Notes: generated by a model not told the origin, from the letters alone. 64,000 nucleotides of DNA from Mycobacterium sp. 852014-50255_SCH5639931 (GCF_001665605.1 NZ_LZSV01000038.1:62001-126000), one strand, 5' to 3'; positions 16,833-26,044 are shown, counted from the stretch's first letter. Translations and numbers: made by a program.

Positions 16833-17751
16833 CCGCTCCATGCCGGTGCCCGAGGGGCTGGCGGGCATGCGGGTGGATGCGGGTCTGGCGCGCCTGCTGG
16901 GGCTGTCCCGCAGCGCCGCGGCCGCCCTGGCCGAAGACGGCGGGGTGGAACTGGACGGCGTGCAGGCCGGCAAATCCGACCGGCTGACCGGCGGCGCGTG
17001 GCTGCGGGTGCGCCTGCCCGAAGCCCCGGCGCCGGTGGAGAACACGCCCGTCGATATCGAGGGCATGACGATCCTGTATTCCGACGACGACATCGTCGCG
17101 GTCGACAAGCCTGCGGCGGTGGCCGCGCATGCGTCGGTGGGGTGGACGGGGCCCACGGTGCTCGGCGGGCTGGCCGCCGCCGGCTACCGGATCACCACCT
17201 CGGGCGTGCCCGAGCGGCAGGGCATCGTGCATCGCCTCGACGTCGGAACCTCCGGGGTGATGGTGGTGGCGCTGTCGGAGCGCGCCTACACGGTGCTGAA
17301 GCGGGCGTTCAAGCAGCGCACGGTGGACAAGCGCTATCACGCGCTGGTGCAGGGGCATCCGGACCCGTCGAGCGGGACGATCGACGCGCCGATCGGGCGG
17401 CACCGCGGCGGCGAGTGGAAGTTCGCCGTCACCAAGGATGGCCGGCACAGCCTCACCCATTACGACACCATCGAAGCCTTTCACGCCGCCAGCCTGCTCG
17501 ACGTGCACCTGGAAACCGGTCGCACACACCAGATCCGGGTGCACTTCTCCGCGTTGCACCACCCGTGCTGCGGCGACCTCGTCTACGGTGCTGATCCGAA
17601 GCTCGCGAAAAGGCTTGGGCTGGAACGGCAATGGCTGCACGCCCGGTCGCTGTCGTTCGCCCATCCGGCCGACGGCAGGCGGATGGAGATCGTCAGCCCC
17701 TACCCGCCCGATCTGCAGCACGCGCTGGACGTGCTGCGCGCCGAGGGCTGA
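16825..17751 (+). CDS. RluD-type pseudouridine synthase (Rv1540-like)
   Basis: 308 residues, identical in length to my recollection of Rv1540. An N-terminal S4 RNA-binding domain (GLAGMRVDAGLARLLGLSRS) is followed by the RluA/RluD catalytic domain. The catalytic Asp is in the HRLDVGTSG motif; the C-terminal GRTHQIRVHFS block is also diagnostic. It isomerises uridines in 23S rRNA; the exact sites are inferred from the family. The ATG overlaps the lspA stop by eight bases, an arrangement common to many bacteria (lspA–rluD). Its TGA abuts the TCA of the convergent methyltransferase gene with no space between. Confidence 0.92.
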   Translation: MTDRSMPVPEGLAGMRVDAGLARLLGLSRSAAAALAEDGGVELDGVQAGKSDRLTGGAWLRVRLPEAPAPVENTPVDIEGMTILYSDDDIVAVDKPAAVAAHASVGWTGPTVLGGLAAAGYRITTSGVPERQGIVHRLDVGTSGVMVVALSERAYTVLKRAFKQRTVDKRYHALVQGHPDPSSGTIDAPIGRHRGGEWKFAVTKDGRHSLTHYDTIEAFHAASLLDVHLETGRTHQIRVHFSALHHPCCGDLVYGADPKLAKRLGLERQWLHARSLSFAHPADGRRMEIVSPYPPDLQHALDVLRAEG

Positions 17752-18510
17752 TCACCGGGGCTTGCGCGCCTCGACGAGCAGCCGCGTGGAGTGCGCGACG
17801 AAGGGCCCGTCGGCTTCGATGCGCTCGTGCAGTTCACGCAGCCGCTCCCGGTAGGCGCCGACCGTGAAGTCCGGCACCGTCCAGATCACCTTGCGCAGGA
17901 AGTAGATAACGGCGCCGATGTCGAAGAACTCGGCCCGCATCCGTTCCATGCGCATATCGACGACGTCCATCCCGGCGGCCCGGGCCTCGGCGCTTTGGAC
18001 GTCGGGGTGTAACTCGGCCCATTTCTCCGGCTGCGGCCCGATGAAGTATTCGACGAGTTCGCCCATGGTCGCCGGCCCGATCTGCTGGGCGAAGTAGGTG
18101 CCGCCCGGCCGCAGCACCCGGGCGATCTCGGGCCACCGCACTGCGATGGGGTGGCGGCTGGTCACCAGGTCGAAAGCCGCGTCGGCGAATGGCAACCGCG
18201 GCTCGCCCCCGGTCACCACGACCACCACGCCGCGGGGATGCAGGCGTTGGGTGGCCAGGGCCGCGTTGGGCGGCCATGACTCCGTCGCGGCCATCGTGGG
18301 CGGAAACCTCTCGGCGCCGGCGAGCACTTCGCCGCCCCCGGTGTCGATGTCGCACGCGGCCGACACGCTCCCCAGCCGATGGCTCATCTGACGCTGGTAA
18401 CCCCACGACGGGCGTTCTTCGGTGGCGCGCCCGTCCAGCCAGGAGAAGTCCCAGCCGTCGACGGGGGCCGCGTCCGCCTCCGCGACGAGGTCGTCGAATG
18501 TGCGCCCCAT
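17752..18510 (-). CDS. Class I SAM-dependent methyltransferase
   Basis: 252 residues. The SAM-binding motif I is CDIDTGGGEVLAG, followed by DAAFDLVTSRHP and RVLRPGGTYFAQQIG, typical of type 11 methyltransferases. The C-terminal part contains a region (DIGAVIYFLRKVIWTVPDF) seen in uncharacterised actinobacterial methyltransferases; the substrate is unknown. Two ATGs are in frame; the one at 18510 is preferred because a minus-strand -10 hexamer TAGCAT (18518-18523) would start a leaderless transcript there and would overlap the alternative ATG at 18519. It lies downstream of lprI on the same strand. M. tuberculosis lacks it at this position. Confidence 0.8.
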   Translation of the reverse strand: MGRTFDDLVAEADAAPVDGWDFSWLDGRATEERPSWGYQRQMSHRLGSVSAACDIDTGGGEVLAGAERFPPTMAATESWPPNAALATQRLHPRGVVVVVTGGEPRLPFADAAFDLVTSRHPIAVRWPEIARVLRPGGTYFAQQIGPATMGELVEYFIGPQPEKWAELHPDVQSAEARAAGMDVVDMRMERMRAEFFDIGAVIYFLRKVIWTVPDFTVGAYRERLRELHERIEADGPFVAHSTRLLVEARKPR

Positions 18511-18531
18511 GCCGAGCATGCTAGGCAGCGC

Positions 18532-19161
18532 TCACGGCGCGCGGCAGACGAATTTGGTGCCGTTCAACTCGAGCTTGACCTCGCCCTGGTGCTCCCAATA
18601 CTCCGAGCCCTGCCGGCCGTATCGGGCGCCGCTGCCGGACGGCTCGAGGAAGAGGATCTCCTGGTTGCCCTTCCAGTTGAGCACCGCCGCGGGCGGGTCG
18701 AATTCGTTGTAGAACTGCGCGGTCAACGGCCCGGCATCGGCGGGGCACTGGTAGGTGACCACGGGCGGGCTCAGGGTGCCGGGGTCGGCGATGGCCAACT
18801 GGACCAGCCGCGTCTGATACGCCTCGACCAGGCAGGTGCGCGCTTCGGGGTTCTGCGAGCAACCGTCGCGTGTGGTCGCCCAGCCGTTCTGCGCGGACGT
18901 CAGCGCGCCCTGGTCCGCGCCGGGCCGGGCGAGGGCCTGTTGGTAGGCGGCCTGCAGACGGTGGTCGAGGTCGGTCAGCTGCGGATCGGCGCACACCTGC
19001 TGCTGGGCCGCGTTGGCCGGTTTGGCGCAGTCGAGTGCCGCCGCGGTCGGCGGGGTAGTGGTGGTGGTCGTTCCAGTGGTGGTGCCGGCCGACGGCGGCG
19101 TCGTCTTCGCACCGCACGCGGCCAGCATCAGGGCCGCAACGATGACGGCGAGCAGTCGCAT
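18532..19161 (-). CDS. lprI: Lipoprotein LprI, lysozyme-inhibitor type
   Basis: 209 residues. Signal peptide with lipobox LAAC; the lipidated Cys is residue 16. A Thr-rich linker follows, then a Cys-containing LprI domain (DCAKPANAAQQQVC...), then a C-terminal MliC-like domain (VTYQCPADAG...NGTKFVCRAP). M. tuberculosis LprI (Rv1541c) is reported to inhibit lysozyme and to be transcribed with glbN; the same order and strand are kept here, with 74 bases between them. Several paired cysteines are consistent with an exported disulfide-bonded protein. Confidence 0.88.
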   Translation of the reverse strand: MRLLAVIVAALMLAACGAKTTPPSAGTTTGTTTTTTPPTAAALDCAKPANAAQQQVCADPQLTDLDHRLQAAYQQALARPGADQGALTSAQNGWATTRDGCSQNPEARTCLVEAYQTRLVQLAIADPGTLSPPVVTYQCPADAGPLTAQFYNEFDPPAAVLNWKGNQEILFLEPSGSGARYGRQGSEYWEHQGEVKLELNGTKFVCRAP

Positions 19162-19235
19162 ACCTGCTGACTACCGGTTGCGGGCCGCCCCCCGGGCGCG
19201 ACACGCCGAGATTGCCGGCAATCGCGGCGGAGCGG

Positions 19236-19643
19236 TCAGACGGTGGCCTTGTTGGCGTCGCCCGTCGCGATCTCGGGAGCCAGCGGCGCGATGGCGCCGA
19301 TGATCTCGGTCACCGTTTCGGGTGGGACCCCGGCCGCGGCGAGCGCGTCGGACAGATGCCTGGCCACCAGGTTGAAGTGGTGCATCGTGATGCCGCGACC
19401 CTGGTGCACTTGCTTCATCGGGGCCCCGGTGTAGGGCTCGGGCCCACCGAGGGCGGCGGCGAAGAACTCGACCTGCCTGCCCTTGAGGCGGTTCATGTTG
19501 GTTCCGGTGAAGAAGCCGGAAAGTTGGTCATCGGCAAGCACACGGACGTAGAAGTCCTCGACCACGACTTCGATCGCCTCGTGCCCGCCGATCCGGTCGT
19601 AGACGACCGGCTGTGGTTTGCGCAAGCGGGCCAGAATTTTCAT
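19236..19643 (-). CDS. glbN: Truncated hemoglobin N (group I)
   Basis: 135 residues from the ATG at 19643. The truncated-globin fold retains Tyr32 (B10), the FF pair near CD1 and the proximal His80 (F8) in MKQVHQGRGITMHHF. In M. tuberculosis, GlbN (Rv1542c) oxidises nitric oxide to nitrate using bound O2 and protects respiration. The short N-terminal extension MKILARLRK corresponds to the pre-A segment important for NO dioxygenation. Longer upstream frames lack coding character. It is upstream of lprI on the same strand, probably one transcript. Confidence 0.95.
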   Translation of the reverse strand: MKILARLRKPQPVVYDRIGGHEAIEVVVEDFYVRVLADDQLSGFFTGTNMNRLKGRQVEFFAAALGGPEPYTGAPMKQVHQGRGITMHHFNLVARHLSDALAAAGVPPETVTEIIGAIAPLAPEIATGDANKATV

Positions 19644-19928
19644 AAGCCCGATTGGAACATTTCGGCGTTGCCCGCCAGTTAGTTCGCGATCACGCACGGA
19701 TGTCTTTGCGTAACAAGCGGATTGCTCACTCTTGGCGGTTGTGTAGGGCGCGGCGTGAGACGCGCTGCCCGCGTTACATGCCAGCAATGTGCATCGAGCC
19801 GGGGGGCTGATGTCCTAGGTTGGCTTAATGACTCACGTCACATCGTTCACACCGCCCCGCAAGGAGCTCATGGTCAACGGGCAGGCCAGCTGCGGTCGGG
19901 GGGCCGACATCATCAGGAGCCGAAGTCG

Positions 19929-20969
19929 ATGAATCTGGGTGACTTAACGAATCTTGTCGAAAAGCCGCTCGCGAACTTGGTGGAGAAGCCGATCGCGGCG
20001 GTGTCCCACATCGTCAACACCCCGAACTCCGCGGGTCGTTACCGTCCCTTCTATCTGAGGAATCTGCTCGACGCGGTACAGGGCCGCACGCTCGGCGAGG
20101 CCGTCAAGGGCAAGACCGTCCTGATCACCGGGGGATCGTCGGGCATCGGCGAGGCCGCCGCGAAGAGGATCGCGGAAGCCGGTGGCGTGGTGGTGCTGGT
20201 CGCGCGCACCCGCGAGAACCTGGAGAAGGTCGCCTCCGAAATCGAAGGCGACGGTGGCACCGCCCACGTCTACCCGTGCGACCTGTCCGACATGGACGCG
20301 ATCGCCGAGATGGCCGATCAGGTGCTCAAGGACCTCGGGGGGGTCGACATCCTGATCAACAACGCGGGGCGGTCGATCCGGCGATCGCTGGAGCTGTCCT
20401 ACGACCGCATCCACGACTATCAGCGCACCATGCAGCTGAACTACCTGGGCGCGGTCCAGCTCATCCTCAAATTCATCCCCGGGATGCGGGAGCGGGGGTT
20501 CGGGCACATCATCAACGTCTCCTCGGTCGGCGTGCAGACCCGCGCGCCGCGGTTCGGCGCCTACATCGCCAGCAAGTCCGCGCTGGACAGCCTGTGCGAC
20601 TCCCTGCAGGCCGAGACCGTGAATGACGGCGTGAAGTTCACCACCGTGCACATGGCCCTGGTACGTACCCCGATGATCAGCCCGACGACGCTCTACGACA
20701 AGTTCCCGGCGCTGACCCCGGATCAGGCGGCCGGGGTGATCGCGGACGCCATCGTGCACCGGCCCCGCCGGGCCAGCTCGCCGTTCGGACAATTCGCGGC
20801 CGTCGCCGACGCGGTGAACCCGGCGGTGATGGACCGGGTGCGCAACCGGGCGTTCGTCATGTTCGGCGACTCCCACGCCGCCAAGGGCGACGAATCGTCA
20901 AGCGATTCAACGCAATTCGACAAACGCAGCGAGACGTTTGTGCGGGCGACTCGCGGGATACATTGGTGA
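19929..20969 (+). CDS. Fatty acyl-CoA reductase-like short-chain dehydrogenase (Rv1543/Fcr2-like)
   Basis: 346 residues from the ATG at 19929, with AGGAG ten bases upstream. An N-terminal extension of about 55 residues (EKPLANLVEKPIAAVSHIV) precedes the Rossmann domain; TGGSSGIG is the NADP(H) motif, NNAG follows, and the catalytic Tyr and Lys are in YIASKSALDSL. The closest named relative, Rv1543 (Fcr2), was implicated in reducing fatty acyl-CoA to alcohols for wax esters; I infer the same role. The next SDR gene begins four bases after the stop. Confidence 0.88.
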   Translation: MNLGDLTNLVEKPLANLVEKPIAAVSHIVNTPNSAGRYRPFYLRNLLDAVQGRTLGEAVKGKTVLITGGSSGIGEAAAKRIAEAGGVVVLVARTRENLEKVASEIEGDGGTAHVYPCDLSDMDAIAEMADQVLKDLGGVDILINNAGRSIRRSLELSYDRIHDYQRTMQLNYLGAVQLILKFIPGMRERGFGHIINVSSVGVQTRAPRFGAYIASKSALDSLCDSLQAETVNDGVKFTTVHMALVRTPMISPTTLYDKFPALTPDQAAGVIADAIVHRPRRASSPFGQFAAVADAVNPAVMDRVRNRAFVMFGDSHAAKGDESSSDSTQFDKRSETFVRATRGIHW

Positions 20970-20973
20970 CATC

Positions 20974-21777
20974 ATGAGCCTTCCGAAACCTGACATCGAG
21001 ACCACCGTCGTGATCACCGGCGCCTCGTCCGGCATCGGCGCCGAACTTGCCCGCGGGCTGGCCCGCCGCGGCTTCCCGCTGCTGCTGGTCGCGCGGCGCC
21101 GGGAACGCCTCGACGAACTCGCCAACGAGGTGGGCCAGGAGTACTCGGTGGCCGTCGAGGTGCTGCCGCTGGACCTCGGCGATCCCAAGGGCCGCGGGAA
21201 GCTGGCGGACCGGCTGCGCGCCGAGCCGATCGCCGGCCTGTGCAACAGCGCCGGGTTCGGCACCAGCGGGGTCTTTCACGAGCTGCCGCTCGAGCGCGAA
21301 AGCGAGGAGGTCACCCTCAACGCGCTGGCGTTGATGGAACTCACCCACGCCGCCCTGCCCGGCATGGTCCAGCGCGGCGCCGGCGCGGTGATGAACATCG
21401 CGTCGATCGCCGGTTTTCAGCCGGTGCCCTACATGGCGGTCTACTCGGCCACCAAGGCCTTCGTGCAGACCTTCTCCGAAGCCGTGCACGAGGAACTGCA
21501 CGGGACGGGGGTGTCGGTCACGTGTCTGTGCCCGGGGCCGGTCCCGACCGAGTGGGCCGAGATCGCCAACGCCGAGCGGTTCAGCATTTCCATCGCGCAG
21601 GTCTCGCCGCACGACGTCGCCGAGGCGGCGATCGGCGGGATGCTCGCCGGCAGGCGCAGCGTGGTGCCGGGCGTCGTACCCAAGGTCGTCAGCACCGGCG
21701 GCCGATTCGTGCCGCGCAGCCTGCTGCTGCCCGGGATCCGGATCGGCAACCGCTTCCGCGGGGGACCCGACCGCTGA
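20974..21777 (+). CDS. Short-chain dehydrogenase/reductase (Rv1544-like)
   Basis: 267 residues from the ATG at 20974, the length I recall for Rv1544. The Rossmann motif is TGASSGIGAELARGLARRG; the catalytic YSATKAFVQTFSE block carries Tyr and Lys. It resembles 3-ketoacyl reductases and fatty-acid-active SDRs (the CPGPVPTEW loop), so a lipid substrate is plausible. It lies four bases after the Rv1543-like gene and is surely co-transcribed, suggesting that the two act on the same lipid intermediate. Confidence 0.85.
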   Translation: MSLPKPDIETTVVITGASSGIGAELARGLARRGFPLLLVARRRERLDELANEVGQEYSVAVEVLPLDLGDPKGRGKLADRLRAEPIAGLCNSAGFGTSGVFHELPLERESEEVTLNALALMELTHAALPGMVQRGAGAVMNIASIAGFQPVPYMAVYSATKAFVQTFSEAVHEELHGTGVSVTCLCPGPVPTEWAEIANAERFSISIAQVSPHDVAEAAIGGMLAGRRSVVPGVVPKVVSTGGRFVPRSLLLPGIRIGNRFRGGPDR

Positions 21778-21839
21778 GCTTGCGTCGCGGTCGCCCGGTC
21801 ACAGCCGTCACTTCCGTCGCTGCGCCGGGTGATCGACGA

Positions 21840-21911
21840 TGTGCCCGCCTCCCAGCGACAAAATCGGCTACCGCGCATGGTGTCTCGCATTGTCGCTATG
21901 AGGCGGGCACA
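21840..21911. repeat. Long imperfect stem-loop between the SDR and SRPBCC genes
   Basis: TGTGCCCGCCT (21840-21850) is exactly complementary to AGGCGGGCACA (21901-21911), and AGCGACAA (21854-21861) to TTGTCGCT (21890-21897). The two helices are separated by a three-base internal loop on each side, giving 19 base pairs around a 28-base loop. There is no T run, so it is not a classical terminator. It may be a transcript end, an RNA-stability element or a small mobile-type repeat. The rest of this 202-base gap holds only the -10 element of the next gene. Confidence 0.7.
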
Positions 21912-21967
21912 AAGCCGCATCCCTCCGTTCGGGGGCGTAAGTGGCGGATGTGACAAAGCGGCCGCGC

Positions 21968-21973
21968 TAGGCT
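21968..21973 (+). promoter_or_regulatory. -10 hexamer TAGGCT of the SRPBCC gene (leaderless)
   Basis: TAGGCT ends six bases before the ATG at 21980 and there is no Shine-Dalgarno, so a leaderless transcript is likely. Confidence 0.4.
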
Positions 21974-21979
21974 TCGCTC

Positions 21980-22411
21980 ATGGCCGCTGTTGACCTGACC
22001 GCCGACGTGCCGATGACGCCGCAGGAGATGTGGGAACGCGTCTCCGACCTGTCGGACCTGGGTGACTGGCTGGTCATGCACGAGGGCTGGCGCAGTGAAC
22101 TGCCCGAGGAGCTCGGCGAGGGCGTCCAGGTGGTGGGCGTGGCCCGGGCGAAGGGGTTCCGCAACCGGGTGACGTGGACGGTGACCACCTGGGATCCGCC
22201 GCATCAGGTGGCGCTTTCGGGGTCCGGCAAGGGCGGCGCCAAGTACGCCGTCACGCTCAGCGTGCAGGCCGTCGGGGACGGATCGACGCTGGGCCTGCGC
22301 CTCGAGCTGGGCGGGCGCGCGTTGTTCGGCCCGGTCGGTTCGGCGGCGGCCCGCGCCGTCAAGGGGGACGTGCAGAAGTCGTTGAAGAACTTCGTCGAGC
22401 TGTACGGATAA
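21980..22411 (+). CDS. SRPBCC-family (START-like) protein, Rv1546-like
   Basis: 143 residues, the same length as I recall for Rv1546. The polyketide-cyclase/START-like fold is indicated by DVPMTPQEMWERVSDL, the WTVTTWDPP strand and the long C-terminal helix (RAVKGDVQKSLKNFVELY). Such proteins bind hydrophobic ligands in a central cavity; the ligand is unknown. It lies immediately upstream of dnaE1 with a 77-base gap, but each gene has its own -10-like element. Confidence 0.8.
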   Translation: MAAVDLTADVPMTPQEMWERVSDLSDLGDWLVMHEGWRSELPEELGEGVQVVGVARAKGFRNRVTWTVTTWDPPHQVALSGSGKGGAKYAVTLSVQAVGDGSTLGLRLELGGRALFGPVGSAAARAVKGDVQKSLKNFVELYG

Positions 22412-22430
22412 TCGGGTCCAAGAAACCCGA
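22412..22430 (+). terminator. Short hairpin after the SRPBCC gene
   Basis: TCGGGT (22412-22417) pairs with ACCCGA (22425-22430) across a seven-base loop, starting at the base after the stop codon. There is no T run. It may mark the transcript end before dnaE1. Confidence 0.35.
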
Positions 22431-22473
22431 GACACACTTCGCGACACTCCCGAACGGCGTCGGTGCGCAGTCA

Positions 22474-22479
22474 TAGACT
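22474..22479 (+). promoter_or_regulatory. -10 hexamer TAGACT of dnaE1
   Basis: TAGACT ends nine bases before the dnaE1 ATG at 22489. No Shine-Dalgarno is visible between them, so dnaE1 is probably read from a leaderless or near-leaderless mRNA. Confidence 0.4.
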
Positions 22480-22488
22480 GGCGTCCCT

Positions 22489-25400
22489 ATGAACCAGTCG
22501 TCCTTCGTGCACCTGCATAACCACACCGAGTACTCGATGCTGGATGGGGCCGCGAAGATCTCGCCGATGCTGGCCGAGGTGGAGCGGCTGCAGATGCCCG
22601 CGGTCGGGATGACCGACCACGGAAACATGTTCGGCGCCAGCGAGTTCTACAACGTGGCGACCAAGGCGGGGATCAAGCCGATCATCGGGGTCGAGGCGTA
22701 CATCGCGCCGGGCTCGCGCTTCGATACCCGGCGCATCCTGTGGGGTGACCCGGGCCAGAAGTCCGACGACGTCTCGGGCAGCGGTTCCTACACGCACCTG
22801 ACGATGGTGGCCGAAAACGCCACCGGGCTGCGCAACCTGTTCAAGCTGTCGTCGTTGGCCTCCTTCGAGGGCCAGCTCGGCAAGTGGTCGCGCATGGACG
22901 CCGAGATCATCGCCGAACACGCCGAGGGCATCATCGCCACCACCGGCTGCCCGTCGGGGGAGGTGCAGACGCGTCTGCGGCTGGGGCAGGACCGCGAGGC
23001 GCTGGAGTCGGCCGCCAAGTGGCGCGAGATCTTCGGCGCCGACAACTACTTCCTCGAGCTGATGGACCACGGGCTGTCCATCGAGCAGCGGGTCCGCGAG
23101 GGCTTGCTCGAGATCGGCCGCAAGCTGGGCATCCCGCCGCTGGCCACCAACGACTGTCACTACGTCACCCGCGACGCCGCCCACAACCACGAGGCGCTGT
23201 TGTGCGTGCAGACCGGCAAGACCCTCTCGGATCCGAACCGGTTCAAATTCGACGGCGACGGCTACTACCTGAAGTCGGCCGCCGAGATGCGCCAGCTCTG
23301 GGACGACCAGATTCCCGGCGCGTGCGACTCGACGCTGTTGATCGCCGAGCGGGTGCAGTCTTACGACGACGTGTGGGCACCGCGCGACCGGATGCCGATC
23401 TTCCCGGTGCCCGAGGGGCACGACCAGGCGACCTGGCTGCACCACGAGGTGATGGCGGGACTGCGGCGACGTTTCGGATCCGGCGTCGGCCAGGACTACA
23501 TCGACCGGGCCGAGTACGAGATCAAGGTCATCTGTGACAAGGGCTTCCCGTCGTACTTCCTGATCGTCGCCGACCTGATCAACTACGCGCGGTCGGTCGA
23601 CATCCGGGTGGGGCCCGGGCGCGGTTCGGCGGCGGGCTCGCTGGTGGCCTACGCGCTGGGCATCACCAACATCGACCCGATCCCGCACGGCCTGCTGTTC
23701 GAGCGGTTCCTCAACCCCGAGCGTCCGTCGGCGCCCGACATCGACATCGACTTCGACGACCGTCGTCGCGGCGAGATGGTGCGCTACGCCGCCGACAAGT
23801 GGGGCCAGGACCGCGTTGCCCAGGTCATCACTTTCGGCACCATTAAAACCAAAGCGGCGCTGAAGGATTCGGCGAGGATCCATTACGGCCAGCCCGGCTT
23901 CGCCATCGCCGACCGGATCACCAAGGCGTTGCCGCCGCCGATCATGGCCAAGGACATCCCGCTGTCGGGTATCACCGATCCGGCGCACGAGCGGTACAAG
24001 GAGGCCGCCGAGGTGCGCGGCCTGATCGAGACCGACCCCGACGTCCGCACCATCTATCAAACCGCGCGCGGGCTGGAGGGGCTGATTCGCAACGCCGGCG
24101 TGCACGCCTGCGCCGTGATCATGAGCAGCGAGCCGCTCACCGAGGCCATCCCGCTGTGGAAGCGGCCGCAGGACGGCGCCATCATCACCGGCTGGGACTA
24201 CCCGTCGTGTGAGGCCATCGGCCTGCTGAAGATGGACTTCCTGGGCCTGCGCAACCTGACGATCATCGGCGACGCGCTGGAAAACATCAAGGCCAACAGG
24301 GGAATCGACCTCGACCTGGAATCGGTGCCGCTGGACGACAAGCCCACCTACGAACTGCTGGGCCGCGGCGACACTCTGGGGGTGTTCCAGCTCGACGGCG
24401 GCCCGATGCGCGACCTGCTGCGCCGCATGCAACCAACCGAGTTCAACGACATTGTCGCCGTGCTGGCGCTGTACCGCCCCGGCCCGATGGGCATGAACGC
24501 CCACAACGACTACGCCGACCGCAAGAACAACCGGCAGGCGATCAGGCCGATTCATCCGGAGCTCGAGGAGCCGCTGCGCGAAATCCTCTCGGAGACCTAC
24601 GGTCTGATCGTCTACCAAGAGCAGATCATGTTCATCGCCCAGAAGGTCGCCTCCTACACGATGGGCAAGGCCGACGCGCTGCGCAAGGCGATGGGCAAGA
24701 AGAAGCTCGAGGTGCTGGAGGCCGAGTACAAGGGCTTCTACGATGGCATGACCGCCAACGGCTTCTCCGAAAAAGCGGTGAAGGCGTTGTGGGACACCAT
24801 CCTTCCCTTCGCCGGCTATGCATTCAACAAGTCGCACGCCGCCGGCTACGGCCTGGTCTCCTACTGGACCGCTTACCTGAAGGCCAACTACCCGGCCGAA
24901 TACATGGCCGGCCTGTTGACCTCGGTGGGCGATGACAAGGACAAGGCCGCGGTCTACCTGGCCGACTGCCGCAAGCTCGGCATCACCGTCCTGCCGCCGG
25001 ACGTCAACGAGTCCCTGGTGAACTTCGCGTCAGTCGGGCAGGACATCCGCTTCGGGTTGGGCGCGGTGCGCAACGTCGGCGCCAACGTGGTCGGATCGTT
25101 GATCAAGACCCGCAACGAGAAGGGCAAGTTCACCGACTTCTCCGACTACCTGAACAAGATCGACGTCTCGGCGTGCAACAAGAAGGTCACCGAGTCGCTG
25201 ATCAAGGCGGGCGCGTTCGACTCGCTGAGCCATGCCCGCAAGGGCCTCTTCCTGGTGCACACCGACGCCGTCGATTCGGTGCTGGGCACCAAAAAGGCTG
25301 AGGCGATGGGGCAATTCGACCTGTTCGGCGGGGATGACGGCTGCACGGAGGCGGTGTTCACCATCAAGGTGCCCGAAGACGAGTGGGAAGACAAACACAA

Positions 25401-26022
25401 GCTGGCCCTGGAGCGGGAGATGCTCGGCTTGTACGTGTCGGGGCATCCGCTCAACGGCGTGGCACACCTGCTGGCCGCCCAGGTGGACACCCAGATCCCG
25501 GCCATCCTCGACGGTGACGTCGCCAACGAGAGCCAGGTACGGGTGGGCGGCATCCTGGCGTCGGTGAACCGGCGGGTCAACAAAAACGGAATGCCTTGGG
25601 CTTCAGCTCAACTGGAGGACCTCACCGGCGGCATCGAGGTGATGTTCTTCCCGCACGCGTACTCCACCTATGGCGCCGACATCGCCGACGATGCGGTGGT
25701 GCTGATCAACGCCAAGGTGGCCATTCGCGACGATCGCATCAGCCTGATCGCCAACGAGCTTGTGGTGCCGGACTTTTCCAACGCCCAGCCGAACCGGCCG
25801 ATCGCGGTCAGCCTGCCCACCCGGCAGTGCACCGTCGACAAGGTCAGCGCGCTCAAGCAGGTGCTGGCGCGCCACCCCGGCACCTCCCAGGTGCATCTGC
25901 GGCTCATCAGCGGTGACCGGATCACCACCCTCGAGCTGGACGCCTCGCTGCGGGTCACGCCGTCGCCCGCGCTGATGGGGGACCTCAAGGAGTTGCTCGG
26001 CCCCGGGTGCCTGGGCAGCTAG
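22489..26022 (+). CDS. dnaE1: DNA polymerase III alpha subunit, replicative (DnaE1)
   Basis: 1177 residues. The N-terminal PHP domain is intact (HLHNHTEYSMLDG, GMTDHGNMFG); in mycobacteria this domain is the 3'-5' proofreading exonuclease. Polymerase catalytic aspartates are Asp417 and Asp419 in PDIDIDFDD. The palm, thumb and fingers follow, then QFDLF (about residue 945), the internal beta-clamp motif, the OB-fold domain (VRVGGILASVNRRVNKNG) and the C-terminal domain. Deviation from M. tuberculosis is confined to the N-terminal residues and the loop after QFDLF. The MNQSSF start matches the PHP domain spacing. It is an essential housekeeping gene and a reliable phylogenetic marker. Confidence 0.97.
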   Translation: MNQSSFVHLHNHTEYSMLDGAAKISPMLAEVERLQMPAVGMTDHGNMFGASEFYNVATKAGIKPIIGVEAYIAPGSRFDTRRILWGDPGQKSDDVSGSGSYTHLTMVAENATGLRNLFKLSSLASFEGQLGKWSRMDAEIIAEHAEGIIATTGCPSGEVQTRLRLGQDREALESAAKWREIFGADNYFLELMDHGLSIEQRVREGLLEIGRKLGIPPLATNDCHYVTRDAAHNHEALLCVQTGKTLSDPNRFKFDGDGYYLKSAAEMRQLWDDQIPGACDSTLLIAERVQSYDDVWAPRDRMPIFPVPEGHDQATWLHHEVMAGLRRRFGSGVGQDYIDRAEYEIKVICDKGFPSYFLIVADLINYARSVDIRVGPGRGSAAGSLVAYALGITNIDPIPHGLLFERFLNPERPSAPDIDIDFDDRRRGEMVRYAADKWGQDRVAQVITFGTIKTKAALKDSARIHYGQPGFAIADRITKALPPPIMAKDIPLSGITDPAHERYKEAAEVRGLIETDPDVRTIYQTARGLEGLIRNAGVHACAVIMSSEPLTEAIPLWKRPQDGAIITGWDYPSCEAIGLLKMDFLGLRNLTIIGDALENIKANRGIDLDLESVPLDDKPTYELLGRGDTLGVFQLDGGPMRDLLRRMQPTEFNDIVAVLALYRPGPMGMNAHNDYADRKNNRQAIRPIHPELEEPLREILSETYGLIVYQEQIMFIAQKVASYTMGKADALRKAMGKKKLEVLEAEYKGFYDGMTANGFSEKAVKALWDTILPFAGYAFNKSHAAGYGLVSYWTAYLKANYPAEYMAGLLTSVGDDKDKAAVYLADCRKLGITVLPPDVNESLVNFASVGQDIRFGLGAVRNVGANVVGSLIKTRNEKGKFTDFSDYLNKIDVSACNKKVTESLIKAGAFDSLSHARKGLFLVHTDAVDSVLGTKKAEAMGQFDLFGGDDGCTEAVFTIKVPEDEWEDKHKLALEREMLGLYVSGHPLNGVAHLLAAQVDTQIPAILDGDVANESQVRVGGILASVNRRVNKNGMPWASAQLEDLTGGIEVMFFPHAYSTYGADIADDAVVLINAKVAIRDDRISLIANELVVPDFSNAQPNRPIAVSLPTRQCTVDKVSALKQVLARHPGTSQVHLRLISGDRITTLELDASLRVTPSPALMGDLKELLGPGCLGS

Positions 26023-26044
26023 CGGCGATCGGGCTGCCACCAGT

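Noticed and set aside
25030..25467. Loss or inactivation of the DnaE1 PHP exonuclease
   Set aside because: The histidine-rich PHP motifs at the N-terminus (HLHNHTEYS, MTDHGN) are intact, so proofreading by this domain is expected.
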